From: Corynebacterium vitaeruminis DSM 20294 | GTDB lineage: Bacteria; Actinomycetota; Actinomycetes; Mycobacteriales; Mycobacteriaceae | Direction: 5' to 3' | Length of the DNA stretch: 64,000 nucleotides | Assembly: GCF_000550805.1 (NCBI RefSeq) | Contig: NZ_CP004353.1 | Span: 2,232,001 to 2,296,000 of the forward strand | Part shown: one piece after another, positions 48,701 to 57,009 of the stretch | How positions within the stretch are numbered: position 1 is the first letter of the stretch | How the letters are laid out: each line of letters opens with the position of its first letter | Position numbers and translations under genes: made by a program | Notes under the pieces: generated by a model | Told to the model about the DNA's origin: nothing | Database searches by the model: none | The model's input: only the letters and a program-made list of their open reading frames with translations

Positions 48701-49007
48701 TGGAAACGCACAACAGGAGCTCGGGCCAATTCGACGATGGCGGATTGACGGTTTCCCCTTGAATTCAAAGTTCCGTCTTCGCCCAATCCAAATGAGCACG
48801 GAAGGCCTCGATCTGAAAGCACCATCGGGGGTTAAGAAGGATCGTTTTGGCCCCGATGTGCGCAAAATCGTGGACTCTCCTGGCTGGCGACCTGCGGTGA
48901 ATAAGCTCTTCTCCAGCGGAAAAGTAACTGTCATCCGTCGAGATGCTCTGGGACGTCCAAGACTCGAGTCGGCTGCACATCTCCCGATCAGCTGGAAGGT
49001 CGAGTGA
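45705..49007 (+). CDS. cas9: CRISPR-associated endonuclease Cas9, type II-C
   Basis: A compact 1100-residue RNA-guided nuclease. RuvC-I has Asp11 in YRVGIDVGTFSVG. The arginine-rich bridge helix (ARRTRRLYRRKRRRLVQL) follows. RuvC-II has Glu499 in ITIEHVRD. The HNH domain has two CxxC pairs (CAYC, CPSC) around MDHIVPQ, with catalytic His580. RuvC-III has HHAVDAAVITF with Asp737. All nuclease residues are present, so both strands should be cut. Length and lack of csn2 or cas4 place it in II-C, near the C. diphtheriae protein (about 1,080 residues). The PAM-interacting domain is the C-terminal quarter; the PAM cannot be read. AGAAAGG lies 6 bases upstream of the ATG. Confidence 0.97.
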   Translation: MVSLKYRVGIDVGTFSVGLAAIEVDEKDMPVKILSAVSHIHDSGLDPDQQQDAVTRLASSGIARRTRRLYRRKRRRLVQLDKFIEGLGWPVKEFEEYSDPFMPWHARAELAAGFIEDEAERNEKLSIAMRHIARHRGWRNPYSKVSTLHTEVAPSEAFLAIKEEIAKVAGIKIPDDITVGQLVAFCNLGKHRLRGKGGVLSSRLLQSDHANEIIVIGRMQNLDSSLVKQLINEVFKAESPKGSAAGRTGVDPLQPSKKRALKATEEFQRYRIASLIGNLRIREGSGQRRLTKEETSLVFDHLINLKPKSEPSWLAVCEILGIDRGNLRGTATMTDDGERAGAAPPVHETTRRILNCKVKPLVAWWMEANAEDRYAMIKALANSEVDDFDSQSGAKVQAFFAELSDEDNLKLDSLHLPMGRAAYCEDTLARITKRILENGEDLYEARLHEFQTPVDWTPPAPEIGAPVGNPAVDRVLKAVSRWLETAVDTWGVPTHITIEHVRDAFTSERKSREIDRDQQRRAKRNYEVFAEMEKTLGVQNRNRSDLTRYLAVQRQNGQCAYCGTPISYQGEGKDNFEMDHIVPQAGPGSTNKRENLVAVCPSCNRSKGNVPFAVWAAKSTNPNISVKAAVERTRHWLADPGLNATQFAKFRKAVCDRLSRVSIDEEIDARSIESVAWMANELRGRIAQRFAKDGTKVAVYRGELTAKARGASGISKRLVFLDGYGKTRFDRRHHAVDAAVITFITPTIATILAQRDSMRDSQNLLREPAQWKEFTGLEEKDRFMWTRWKIQMEKLSVLLNEALANDRIVVMSNLRLRLGNGSAHEDTIGKLTKLHVGDALSVAMIDRAASEALWCALTRHPDFDPKEGLPADPSRQIRIHGTRLGATDEIGFFPVNAGCIALNGGYVELGSSFHHARIYKITSGKKPVYAMMRVYTVDLLPYRNQDLFTAEIKPQSMTMRQCEPKLRKAIAEGNAEYLGWLVVDDELLIDPTPFSDGQVGNAQQELGPIRRWRIDGFPLNSKFRLRPIQMSTEGLDLKAPSGVKKDRFGPDVRKIVDSPGWRPAVNKLFSSGKVTVIRRDALGRPRLESAAHLPISWKVE

Positions 49008-49012
49008 TCTAA

Positions 49013-49930
49013 ATGAACGCTGGCTGGCAGGTGCTTGATTTCACGAGTTTCAAGGGTACGATTTCCTACTCTCGAGGTCAGCTCCGTGTACTTCCAGGGG
49101 ATAGCGATGACGGGATCGAAGTACCTCTTTCTCCTGTGGCGGTCGTCCTCGTCGGGGTCTCGGCATCTGTTAGCGGAGCCGTGCTTTCTAAACTGAGCGA
49201 ATACGACATCGCACTTTTGGTGTGCGATTGGAGGGGAATCCCGGTCGCCGGCGCATGCCCATGGGCCGAACATACAAGAATTGGTGCCCGGCACCTCGCG
49301 CAGTCTGAGCTCTCCCGCCCGCGCAAGAAGGCTGCTTGGGCGAGAATTATTTCTGCAAAGATCAAAGGGCAAGCTTCCACGCTAAAAGCACTTGACGTCC
49401 CTGGGGCTGCTGAACTCATTGCAATGGGAAATCGGGTCCGGAGTGGTGACCCCGACAACTTGGAAGCACAGGCCGCTCGAAGGTTTTGGAGTTTGATCTC
49501 GGAAGGCAAAGAATTTTCTCGCGTGCCTGGTGCCGCTGCCGGATCAACCAATTCAGCGCTGGACTACGGCTACACCATCCTGCGAGGCTTTGGAATCCGG
49601 GCGGTAGCTTCGGCTGGACTATGCCCTTCACTCGGAGTATTTCACCACGGACGCTCAAACCAGTTCAATTTGGTAGACGATCTCATAGAACCGTTTAGGC
49701 CGGTCATTGATCACTCCGTGTTTTCAAATGAATGCTTTTCCGAGGATTTGAACAAGGAATCGAAGCAGCTTCTGGTTCAGGCCGCGAACAGCCAGTTTTC
49801 TCGAGATGGAGAACCCGTTCCAACTGCTATGTCCAAGCTCGCCCAAAACTTTGGTCGATACGTGGAAGACGAGGTCGGGTCATTAGACGTTCCGATTTGG
49901 AAAGGCCCATTCGATGCCGAGAAGGGATAG
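49013..49930 (+). CDS. cas1: CRISPR-associated integrase Cas1, type II-C
   Basis: A 305-residue Cas1 of the type II branch. It has the N-terminal beta domain (GWQVLDFTSFKGTISYSRGQLRV) and the helical catalytic domain, with Glu in NLEAQAARRFW, His in LGVFHHGRSNQFNLVDDLIEPFRP, and the Asp in that same segment. It begins 5 bases after the cas9 stop and overlaps cas2 by 17 bases. It differs clearly from the I-E Cas1 at 30574. Confidence 0.95.
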   Translation: MNAGWQVLDFTSFKGTISYSRGQLRVLPGDSDDGIEVPLSPVAVVLVGVSASVSGAVLSKLSEYDIALLVCDWRGIPVAGACPWAEHTRIGARHLAQSELSRPRKKAAWARIISAKIKGQASTLKALDVPGAAELIAMGNRVRSGDPDNLEAQAARRFWSLISEGKEFSRVPGAAAGSTNSALDYGYTILRGFGIRAVASAGLCPSLGVFHHGRSNQFNLVDDLIEPFRPVIDHSVFSNECFSEDLNKESKQLLVQAANSQFSRDGEPVPTAMSKLAQNFGRYVEDEVGSLDVPIWKGPFDAEKG

Positions 49931-50243
49931 TGAGCCAGTGTGGTGCGTTGTAATGTTTGACCTCCCGGTGAAGACCAAGGCGGAAAGAAAGGCTGCTACT
50001 CATTTCAGAAACTCGTTGTTAGACATCGGCTTCTGCATGGCTCAATACAGCGTCTACGTTCAGTTCCTTCCATTAGCTTCTCGTATTCACGCATTAGTAA
50101 AGAGCATCAAGCAGGATCTTCCACCAGGTGGCGACATCAGAATTCTTTCCGTCACTGACAACCAGTGGTCAAAAACCATTCGATTCTCAAATGCAAAACC
50201 GGAACAACCAGAAGACGCGCCTAGCCAATTGATGATTTTCTAG
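49914..50243 (+). CDS. cas2: CRISPR-associated protein Cas2, type II-C
   Basis: A 109-residue Cas2 with the ferredoxin-like start VWCVVMFDLPVKTKAERKAATHFRNSLLDIGF (Asp in the FDLP motif) and the MAQYSVYVQFL strand. Start inside the end of cas1 suggests coupled translation. No csn2 or cas4 follows, fixing subtype II-C. The array starts 51 bases after its stop. Confidence 0.95.
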   Translation: MPRRDSEPVWCVVMFDLPVKTKAERKAATHFRNSLLDIGFCMAQYSVYVQFLPLASRIHALVKSIKQDLPPGGDIRILSVTDNQWSKTIRFSNAKPEQPEDAPSQLMIF

Positions 50244-50294
50244 GACAAGAAACCCCTGATAACTCCAGCTTAGGCGGCCATTTTCGGGCACACT

Positions 50295-52957
50295 GAAGTC
50301 TACCAGGGGTTTTATGAACTGAACCCCAGCTGATCCAGGAAGGCCCGCTTGCGGACGTGAAGTCTACCAGGGGTTTTATGAACTGAACCCCAGCCCGTCG
50401 CGGACCTTCTGCACGCCGACGAGAAGTCTACCAGGGGTTTTATGAACTGAACCCCAGCGGGCATGAGGAGGATTGCGGGGGAGACTGAAGTCTACCAGGG
50501 GTTTTATGAACTGAACCCCAGCCGGTGACCCACACCATGTACCGGTCATCGAAGTCTACCAGGGGTTTTATGAACTGAACCCCAGCTAAACCTAGCGCGG
50601 GAGTAAAACTCCACGAAGTCTACCAGGGGTTTTATGAACTGAACCCCAGCAGCGCTTTCACAATGCGGGATTTCCTACGAAGTCTACCAGGGGTTTTATG
50701 AACTGAACCCCAGCTGCGCCTTGGTCGGTCAGTGCTAGGAGGGAAGTCTACCAGGGGTTTTATGAACTGAACCCCAGCTGCCGGGGGTGCGGCACAGACT
50801 GATGGGGAAGTCTACCAGGGGTTTTATGAACTGAACCCCAGCTGTCGTGGCTGTCAGTGTGTGGGCGGTTTGAAGTCTACCAGGGGTTTTATGAACTGAA
50901 CTCCAGCATTGACAGTGCTGGTCTTCTTGTGCTAGAGAAGTCTACCAGGGGTTTTATGAACTGAACCCCAGCTGGTGAGCCACGACGGGATTTCTTGTTG
51001 GAAGTCTACCAGGGGTTTTATGAACTGAACCCCAGCATTCAGACCCATCAAAGTAGGCATGCTTGAAGTCTACCAGGGGTTTTATGAACTGAACCCCAGC
51101 ATATCCAGCATCAGAAGCGCGCTCAACAGAAGTCTACCAGGGGTTTTATGAACTGAACCCCAGCGAACGCGTGGACGGGATTCACTACCGGCGAAGTCTA
51201 CCAGGGGTTTTATGAACTGAACCCCAGCGCAATGGGGCTTGGGTGCGAACGCTTGTGAAGTCTACCAGGGGTTTTATGAACTGAACCCCAGCCATGTGGC
51301 GGCGGCGTGTTCCTTGGTCGGAAGTCTACCAGGGGTTTTATGAACTGAACCCCAGCTCGAGGAGATCACGGCCCTAGATCGTAAGAAGTCTACCAGGGGT
51401 TTTATGAACTGAACCCCAGCCGCTAACCCCGTGGCGCACACCGAGCTAGAAGTCTACCAGGGGTTTTATGAACTGAACCCCAGCGGTCTTTGGAATGCAA
51501 AAACCGCCGTGAGAAGTCTACCAGGGGTTTTATGAACTGAACCCCAGCCCGGTATTCCTATATATGCAAAAAAGAAGAAGTCTACCAGGGGTTTTATGAA
51601 CTGAACCCCAGCTCATGCGCTGCATGAGCCATTCGTACCGGAAGTCTACCAGGGGTTTTATGAACTGAACCCCAGCATGGCTATTACCACCTTCATTCCG
51701 AAGCGAAGTCTACCAGGGGTTTTATGAACTGAACCCCAGCCGCGTCAATACCTCCCTACTTAAGGCCGGAAGTCTACCAGGGGTTTTATGAACTGAACCC
51801 CAGCTTGGCGCCGCGTGATGTTCCACCGCCTACGAAGTCTACCAGGGGTTTTATGAACTGAACCCCAGCGGTCATGGCATACCTAATGGATAAGCCAGAA
51901 GTCTACCAGGGGTTTTATGAACTGAACCCCAGCGAATCAGCATGTCATTGAGGATCTCGTGGAAGTCTACCAGGGGTTTTATGAACTGAACCCCAGCCGC
52001 TGCGACACCCACCAATGATCACCCGGAAGTCTACCAGGGGTTTTATGAACTGAACCCCAGCTGCTAGGGATGCGGCTTTTGTTACGAGGGAAGTCTACCA
52101 GGGGTTTTATGAACTGAACCCCAGCGTCCATTTTGCCCGAAGATAGCGAGCGCGAAGTCTACCAGGGGTTTTATGAACTGAACCCCAGCCTGATTCATCT
52201 CACCAGTAGTCCCGGCCAGAAGTCTACCAGGGGTTTTATGAACGGAACCCCAGCGGGTGGGAAACAACAGCATGTTGCCCCGGAAGTCTACCAGGGGTTT
52301 TATGAACTGAACCCCAGCCCTGTGGGCCTTTTTCACGAAGACCGAGGAAGTCTACCAGGGGTTTTATGAACTGAACCCCAGCTGGGGGCGGCGACTGTTT
52401 CTAATACGGGGAAGTCTACCAGGGGTTTTATGAACTGAACCCCAGCCTCTCAACCACATGCTCACCAGAGTTATGAAGTCTACCAGGGGTTTTATGAACT
52501 GAACCCCAGCGACATCCTCGCATCAGCTAGCTTCTTGGGAAGTCTACCAGGGGTTTTATGAACTGAACCCCAGCCGAGTGGCTGGGATTGGGTGAAGACC
52601 CGGAAGTCTACCAGGGGTTTTATGAACTGAACCCCAGCCGAATGATGCGAAGATTTGGTGTGTGTTGAAGTCTACCAGGGGTTTTATGAACTGAACCCCA
52701 GCAGCGGGTGGGTGACGATGTTGTCTCCCGGAAGTCTACCAGGGGTTTTATGAACTGGACCCCAGCACCCGCAGACGGTTAGCCGGTTCATGCTGAAGTC
52801 TACCAGGGGTTTTATGAACTGAACCCCAGCAACCAAAAGGCGATGAGGACCGTTTGCCGAAGTCTACCAGGGGTTTTATGAACTGAACCCCAGCAACCAG
52901 AAGGCGATGAGGACCGTTTGCCGAAGTCTACCAGGGGTTTTATGAACTGAACCCAGC
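50295..52957 (-). CRISPR. Type II-C CRISPR array (42 repeats)
   Basis: Forty-two 36-base repeats with 28-29-base spacers (41 spacers). The crRNA sense is the minus strand, because the repeat then begins GCTGGGGTTCAGTTC, which pairs with the tracrRNA anti-repeat. So transcription runs toward the cas genes. In that sense each repeat ends with CCTGGTAGACTTC, which contains an extended -10-like TGGTAGACT that could start a short crRNA from every repeat, as in Neisseria II-C arrays. Repeats near 52230, 52735 and 50872 have one changed base, and the last (52923-52957) lacks one C. The last two spacers differ by one base. These decay signs mark the far end as older and the cas2 side as the acquisition end. 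Confidence 0.97.
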
Positions 52958-53061
52958 TGGTTCGCATCGAGATACCCGACTAAAACTACTAGCGGAAATT
53001 CTCGCCAAAGAGTTAGGACATCTAGGTTTACCCGCTGAGGAAAACAGACGAAGTTGGGTTG

Positions 53062-53089
53062 TTGGCGCCGGTTCGAACAGGATTAGACT
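53062..53089 (+). promoter_or_regulatory. Predicted promoter of orn, near-leaderless
   Basis: TTGGCG (53062-53067) and TAGACT (53084-53089) are 16 bases apart. Transcription would begin at or one base before the ATG at 53097, giving a leaderless mRNA, which is common in actinobacteria; no ribosome binding site is present. The gap 52958-53096 holds nothing else I can identify. Confidence 0.5.
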
Positions 53090-53096
53090 ATTCCCC

Positions 53097-53726
53097 ATGA
53101 CCGAACCCGTAGCCCCCAAGAACGACCGCCTCGTCTGGATCGACCTCGAGATGACCGGCCTCGACATCCACCGCCACACCATCGTGGAGATCGCGGCCCT
53201 AGTCACCGACGCCGAGCTCAACATCCTCGGCGAGGGCGTGGACCTCGTGGTGCACGCCACCGACGAAGAGCTGGCGGAGATGGACGACTTCGTCACCACC
53301 ATGCACACCACCTCGGGGCTCATCGACGAGATCAAGGCCTCCACGATCACGCTGAAGGAAGCCGAGGACGCGGTGCTCAAACTCATCGAGGAGCACTGCG
53401 ACCCGGAGCACCCGGCGCCGCTCGCGGGCAACTCGATCGCCACCGACCGCTCCTTCATCCGCGAGCAGATGCCGCGGCTGGACGAGGCGCTGCACTACCG
53501 CATGGTCGACGTCTCCTCGCTCAAGGAGCTCGCGCGCCGCTGGCAGCCGCGCGTCTACTTCAACCAGCCCGACAAGGGCATGGCCCACCGCGCGCTCGCG
53601 GACATCATCGAGTCGATCAGGGAGCTGGCCTACTACCGCGAGGCCATGTTCATCCCGGACCCCACCACTGAGCAGGCCGAGGCGGCGAAGGAGAAGGCTA
53701 CTGGCCTCTACCAGCAGTTTTTGTAA
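53097..53726 (+). CDS. orn: Oligoribonuclease
   Basis: A 209-residue DnaQ-fold 3'-5' exoribonuclease that degrades dinucleotides and other very short RNAs, including linear cyclic-dinucleotide products. The DEDDh residues are visible: [12 protein letters not shown] (Asp, Glu), [12 protein letters not shown] (Asp) and [14 protein letters not shown] (His, Asp). Length is slightly above the E. coli enzyme because of a C-terminal extension. Its usual neighbour cmrA lies upstream, beyond the II-C locus. Confidence 0.96.
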   Translation: MTEPVAPKNDRLVWIDLEMTGLDIHRHTIVEIAALVTDAELNILGEGVDLVVHATDEELAEMDDFVTTMHTTSGLIDEIKASTITLKEAEDAVLKLIEEHCDPEHPAPLAGNSIATDRSFIREQMPRLDEALHYRMVDVSSLKELARRWQPRVYFNQPDKGMAHRALADIIESIRELAYYREAMFIPDPTTEQAEAAKEKATGLYQQFL

Positions 53727-53774
53727 TTCAGAATCTTTGGGTTAATATTGTCCTCGCTGCTTAAACGCGGTGAT

Positions 53775-53848
53775 GGTGGCTGTAGTTCAGCTGGTAGAGC
53801 ACCAGGTTGTGATCCTGGGTGTCGCGGGTTCGAGCCCCGTCAGCCACC
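53775..53848 (+). tRNA. tRNA-His, anticodon GTG
   Basis: Acceptor arms GTGGCTG and CAGCCAC, with an extra 5' G at 53775 opposite the C at 53848, the identity mark of tRNA-His. D arm TAGTTCAGCTGGTAGAGC, anticodon loop TTGTGAT and T arm GCGGGTTCGAGCCCCGT are standard. Confidence 0.96.
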
Positions 53849-53855
53849 CCAAATA

Positions 53856-53894
53856 GCTCCCCTACCTGTGAAAACAGGTAGGGGAGCTTTTTAT
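53856..53894 (+). terminator. Intrinsic terminator of tRNA-His
   Basis: Perfect 15-bp arms at 53856-53870 and 53875-53889 with a GAAA loop, followed by T-rich sequence. It ends the tRNA-His transcript. Confidence 0.92.
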
Positions 53895-53910
53895 GCCTAA
53901 CTCGGTTCAG

Positions 53911-54435
53911 GGGTTAAGGGTTAAGGCTCAAAATGTGTGTGTGGATTCCGTGATTTAGCGGTGCTGAGCAGGCAGTTTCGGGGATAAATAGCTTTCAGAG
54001 AGCTATTCGACCGCCAAATCCACTCAATACCGGCCAAGGCTGCCGTCGTGTGGTAAGGGATCACGGTTTGCTTATATCCCATGTCAACGAATCGACCTCC
54101 TTGCGAACTGTGCCGAGGTAGAACCATCAAAAACGGTTTCACCTCCAAGAAAATCAGACGGTGGCGCTGCTTAGAATGTGTCACAGCTTCACTAGGAACA
54201 CCCAGACCAACGCGAATAAGAAAGCAGCCTTCCGCCTATTCCTCGCATGGATTATGTCCACCCAATCGCTGGCCCATCACGCGAAAACCCGCGGTATATC
54301 CCGATCAACAGTCAAAATACGCCTCGTGTGGTACAGGCTTAGACGTCGAGCAAAGGTAGCCCCACAACATTCACTCGGCATCCGATACGGCCAAATCTGA
54401 CACGTCGAAGAAACACACATTTTGAGCCTTAACCC
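53911..54435 (+). mobile_element. 525-bp decayed insertion sequence remnant
   Basis: The ends are inverted copies of TTAAGGCTCAAAATGTGTGT (23 bp perfect from 53918), and CGGTTCAG flanks both sides (53903-53910, 54436-54443) as an 8-base target duplication. Inside, from 54081, is the N-terminal zinc-ribbon of a transposase (CELCRGRTIKNGFTSKKIRRWRCLEC), which then shifts frame into FTRNTQTNANKKAAFRLFLAWIMSTQSLAHHAKTRGIS-like helix-turn-helix sequence and stops. The catalytic domain is missing. This fits an internally deleted IS1249-like (IS256-related) element that kept both ends; the family name is tentative. Confidence 0.72.
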
Positions 54436-54602
54436 CGGTTCAGCTTTAAACTACGCTTAAGCAGTCAGATTCACGCCGCGTAGCACAGTGGCGCCGACGG
54501 CATACATAACAGTCCCCTCCCGAAAGATCCGTCATGCATCCTATCCCCGTAGACTTGATGTGATTTTTACGTGTAGCGAAAGTAGTTAGGAAGGCTGCTC
54601 TT

Positions 54603-54827
54603 TTGATTCATGATGCCCTGAAGAAAAATGAGACCATTGACGCAAATTCAGCGCTCGCTGAAAAGGTTGCCGTAGAGCTGCCTGGTTTCATCGACAAGGA
54701 CGGTAGATTCCTTAGTTCTAAGTTCGAGTCCGCGTTATCTGATGTTGACGTCGATATGTCTCGGGAGACCTACGGGTTATCGTTCGTGGGTAAATCCTAC
54801 GGTGATTACCAGTACGGGTGTCAGTGA
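54603..54827 (+). pseudogene. N-terminal fragment of a DNA methyltransferase, type III Mod-like
   Basis: Seventy-four residues from a TTG start with AGGAAGG upstream. The segment ELPGFIDKDGRFLSSKFESAL followed by ETYGLSFVGKSYGDYQ resembles the region before the catalytic domain of type III Mod methyltransferases as I recall it. The frame ends where an IS21-type end begins (54825), so the gene is cut off and its catalytic motifs are absent. It suggests that a restriction-modification locus once stood here. The family call is uncertain. Confidence 0.5.
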
Positions 54828-55458
54828 CGGTGGAAAAGTAGCCCAAGAATGACGGTGGAAAAGTAGCCCATCCGAGAAGAATTGGATGGGTGATTTCCAT
54901 GGATGATTGGGCGCAGATCAGGATTTTGCGCAAAGATGGCATGTCGATTCGCAAGATCGCAGCAACAGTCGGCTGCGCGAAAAAGACGGTAGAGCGGGCC
55001 TTAGCCAGCAACACACCTCCGTCGTATTCGAAACGAGCTCCACAAAAGACCGCGTTTGACGAGGTGGAACTGGACGTTAGGGCCTTGCTCGACGAGGTCC
55101 CTGATATGAAAGCCACGGTTATCGCACAGCGCGTCGCCTGGCAGGGCTCGATGTCGTGGTTTAGGGAAAACATCCGACGAATCCGCCCCGAGTATCTCCC
55201 CCACGACCCAGTCGATACCCTCGACCATAAGCCAGGTGTGCAGATTCAATGTGACCTCATGTTCCCCGATGACGGTATCCCCGATACGCACGGTCACGCG
55301 GGGGTGTTCCCGGTGTTGGTGATGGTGGCATCGTATTCCAGGTTCATGGCCGCGTGTGTTCTTCCCACTAGGACAACCGGTGATCTGGTGTCTGGGATGT
55401 GGCTGTTGCTTCAGCAACGTTTTGGCGTAGTACCCAAGCAACTGTTGTGGGATCACGA
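54825..55458 (+). mobile_element. IS21-family element, left end only
   Basis: The left end has two direct copies of TGACGGTGGAAAAGTAGCCC (54825 and 54850), as in IS21-family ends. The istA gene follows and is cut at 55458 by an IS256-family element. No istB or right end is found downstream of that element. Confidence 0.82.
54890..55458 (+). pseudogene. IS21-family transposase IstA, truncated
   Basis: About 190 residues: N-terminal helix-turn-helix (WAQIRILRKDGMSIRKIAATVG, CAKKTVERAL) and the start of the DDE core with the first Asp in GVQIQCDLMFPDDG. The frame runs into the inverted repeat of the IS256 element after KQLLWDHEG. The rest of the catalytic domain is missing, so it is inactive. 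Confidence 0.87.
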
Positions 55459-56899
55459 GGGCGTGTCAAGTTGTTTGTGTGTGGGGTGTGATTGTTAGAG
55501 GTAGGGCTCGAAGCGATCAGGGTAAGCCACTGACATCTGATTGATGGCCTGCTTCCAGTTCGTCACCCGCCTGCCCTCGATCAGCCGACCACTGGAAGCC
55601 ACGACCCGTTTACCCTGCTTCGCACGTTTCGCGGCCCGCTTATCCTCGATATTGCAGATCATCAACCACAAGGTTTTGACCGCAGACTCATCGTTGGTGA
55701 ACTGCACCCGATTCCGGGTGGCTTTACGCAGCTCATTATTCATCGACTCAATCGAGTTCGTGGTGTAGATCACCTTCCTGGCCATCGGGGGAAACTCCAG
55801 GAACGGGATGAACCGGTCCCACGCATCACGCCACACCTTCACCGACTGCGGATACTTCACCCCCAGCTCAGAGGCCTCAAACTCCGCCAAGGCCGCCAGA
55901 GCGGTCTGCTCGGTGGGGGCGGTGTAGATCTTCTTCAGCCCCGCAGACACCGCCTTACGGTCCCCGTAGGCCACCCACCTGTTCGCGGCCCTGATCAGAT
56001 GCACGACACAGGTCTGCACCATCGAATCCGGCCAGGTCGCTTCCACCGCCTGCGGTAGGCCCTTGAGCCCGTCACAGCACACGATGAACACATCGTGCAC
56101 TCCGCGGGCAGCGAGGTTGGTACACACCTGGGCCCAGAACGAGGCTCCTTCCTCTTTGGCCAGCCAGATACCCAGGATGTGTTTGATTCCCTCCATATCC
56201 ACCCCGATAGCCAGGTGAGGGCGGACTTGTTGACCACCCGACCCCCGTCACGGACTTTGATGCGTAGTGCGTCGAGGAAGATCACGGGGTAGAACTCATC
56301 TAACTGGCGGTTCTGCCAGATCATCACCTCCTCCAACACCGCATCAGTGATCGCGGAGATCGTCTCATGGGAGATGTCCACGCCCATGGCGGTGGCCATG
56401 TGGTGCTGGATGTCTCGTATGGTCATGCCCCCGGCGTAGAGGCTGATGATCATGTCGTCGACGTCGGTGAGCCGGCGCGATCCTTTGGGCACCATTGTCG
56501 GCAGGAAGGAGCCGTTACGGTCCCGGGGGACAGCAACATCGATGGGCCCGTAGTTCGAATCGACTCGTTTGGGGTAGGAACCGTTGCGGGAGTTGTTCTG
56601 ACCAGCAGCTTCCTTGCTGTCCCGGTCGCCGTGCTGGTAGCCGAGGTGGGCGTCCATCTCGGCGTTGAGGCCCCGGTTGATCGAGGCCTAGAGCAGGCCC
56701 CGGACAAGGTCGTTGGCGTCGGTGGTGGAGGTGCCAAGCTCGTCGATGAGCTTCGCCATTTCAGGGTTGGCCAGCAGTTTCTCCTCGATCGCTTTGATCT
56801 TGGCGGAGTCCTGGGGGTTTCGTCGTGCCACGGTAGTCATTATGGTTCATCTCCTTGATGTGAAGGGAATCCCTCATACACAAACCATTAGACACTCTC
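55459..56899 (-). mobile_element. IS256-family element, second and degenerate copy
   Basis: Ends near 55459 (GTGTCAAGTTGTTTGTGTG inward) and 56899 (GAGAGTGTCTAATGG inward on the minus strand) match those of the element at 16403-17836. Orientation is opposite. No target duplication is visible, so one flank has probably been rearranged, in agreement with the missing remainder of istA. Confidence 0.88.
55495..56840 (-). pseudogene. IS256-family transposase, inactivated
   Basis: Same product as at 16458, but with a nonsense codon (GLL-stop-ASI where the intact copy reads GMLQASI, near 56691) and a frameshift after VVNKSA near 56215. The catalytic segments DALRIKVRDGG and VCCDGLKGLPQAVEATWPDS survive in separate frames. 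It starts at 56840 (MTTVARRNPQ). It cannot make an active enzyme but could be mobilised by the intact copy. Confidence 0.92.
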
Positions 56900-57009
56900 C
56901 CAGGGTCCTGCCCACACCTGCTGCGAAAAACTTTTCCATGTTCTACATCGTGCCCTTTCCCCCTTGGGAGTGGTATCCGCGGGGTGAGGGGGCGTCGACA
57001 AGCACCCGT

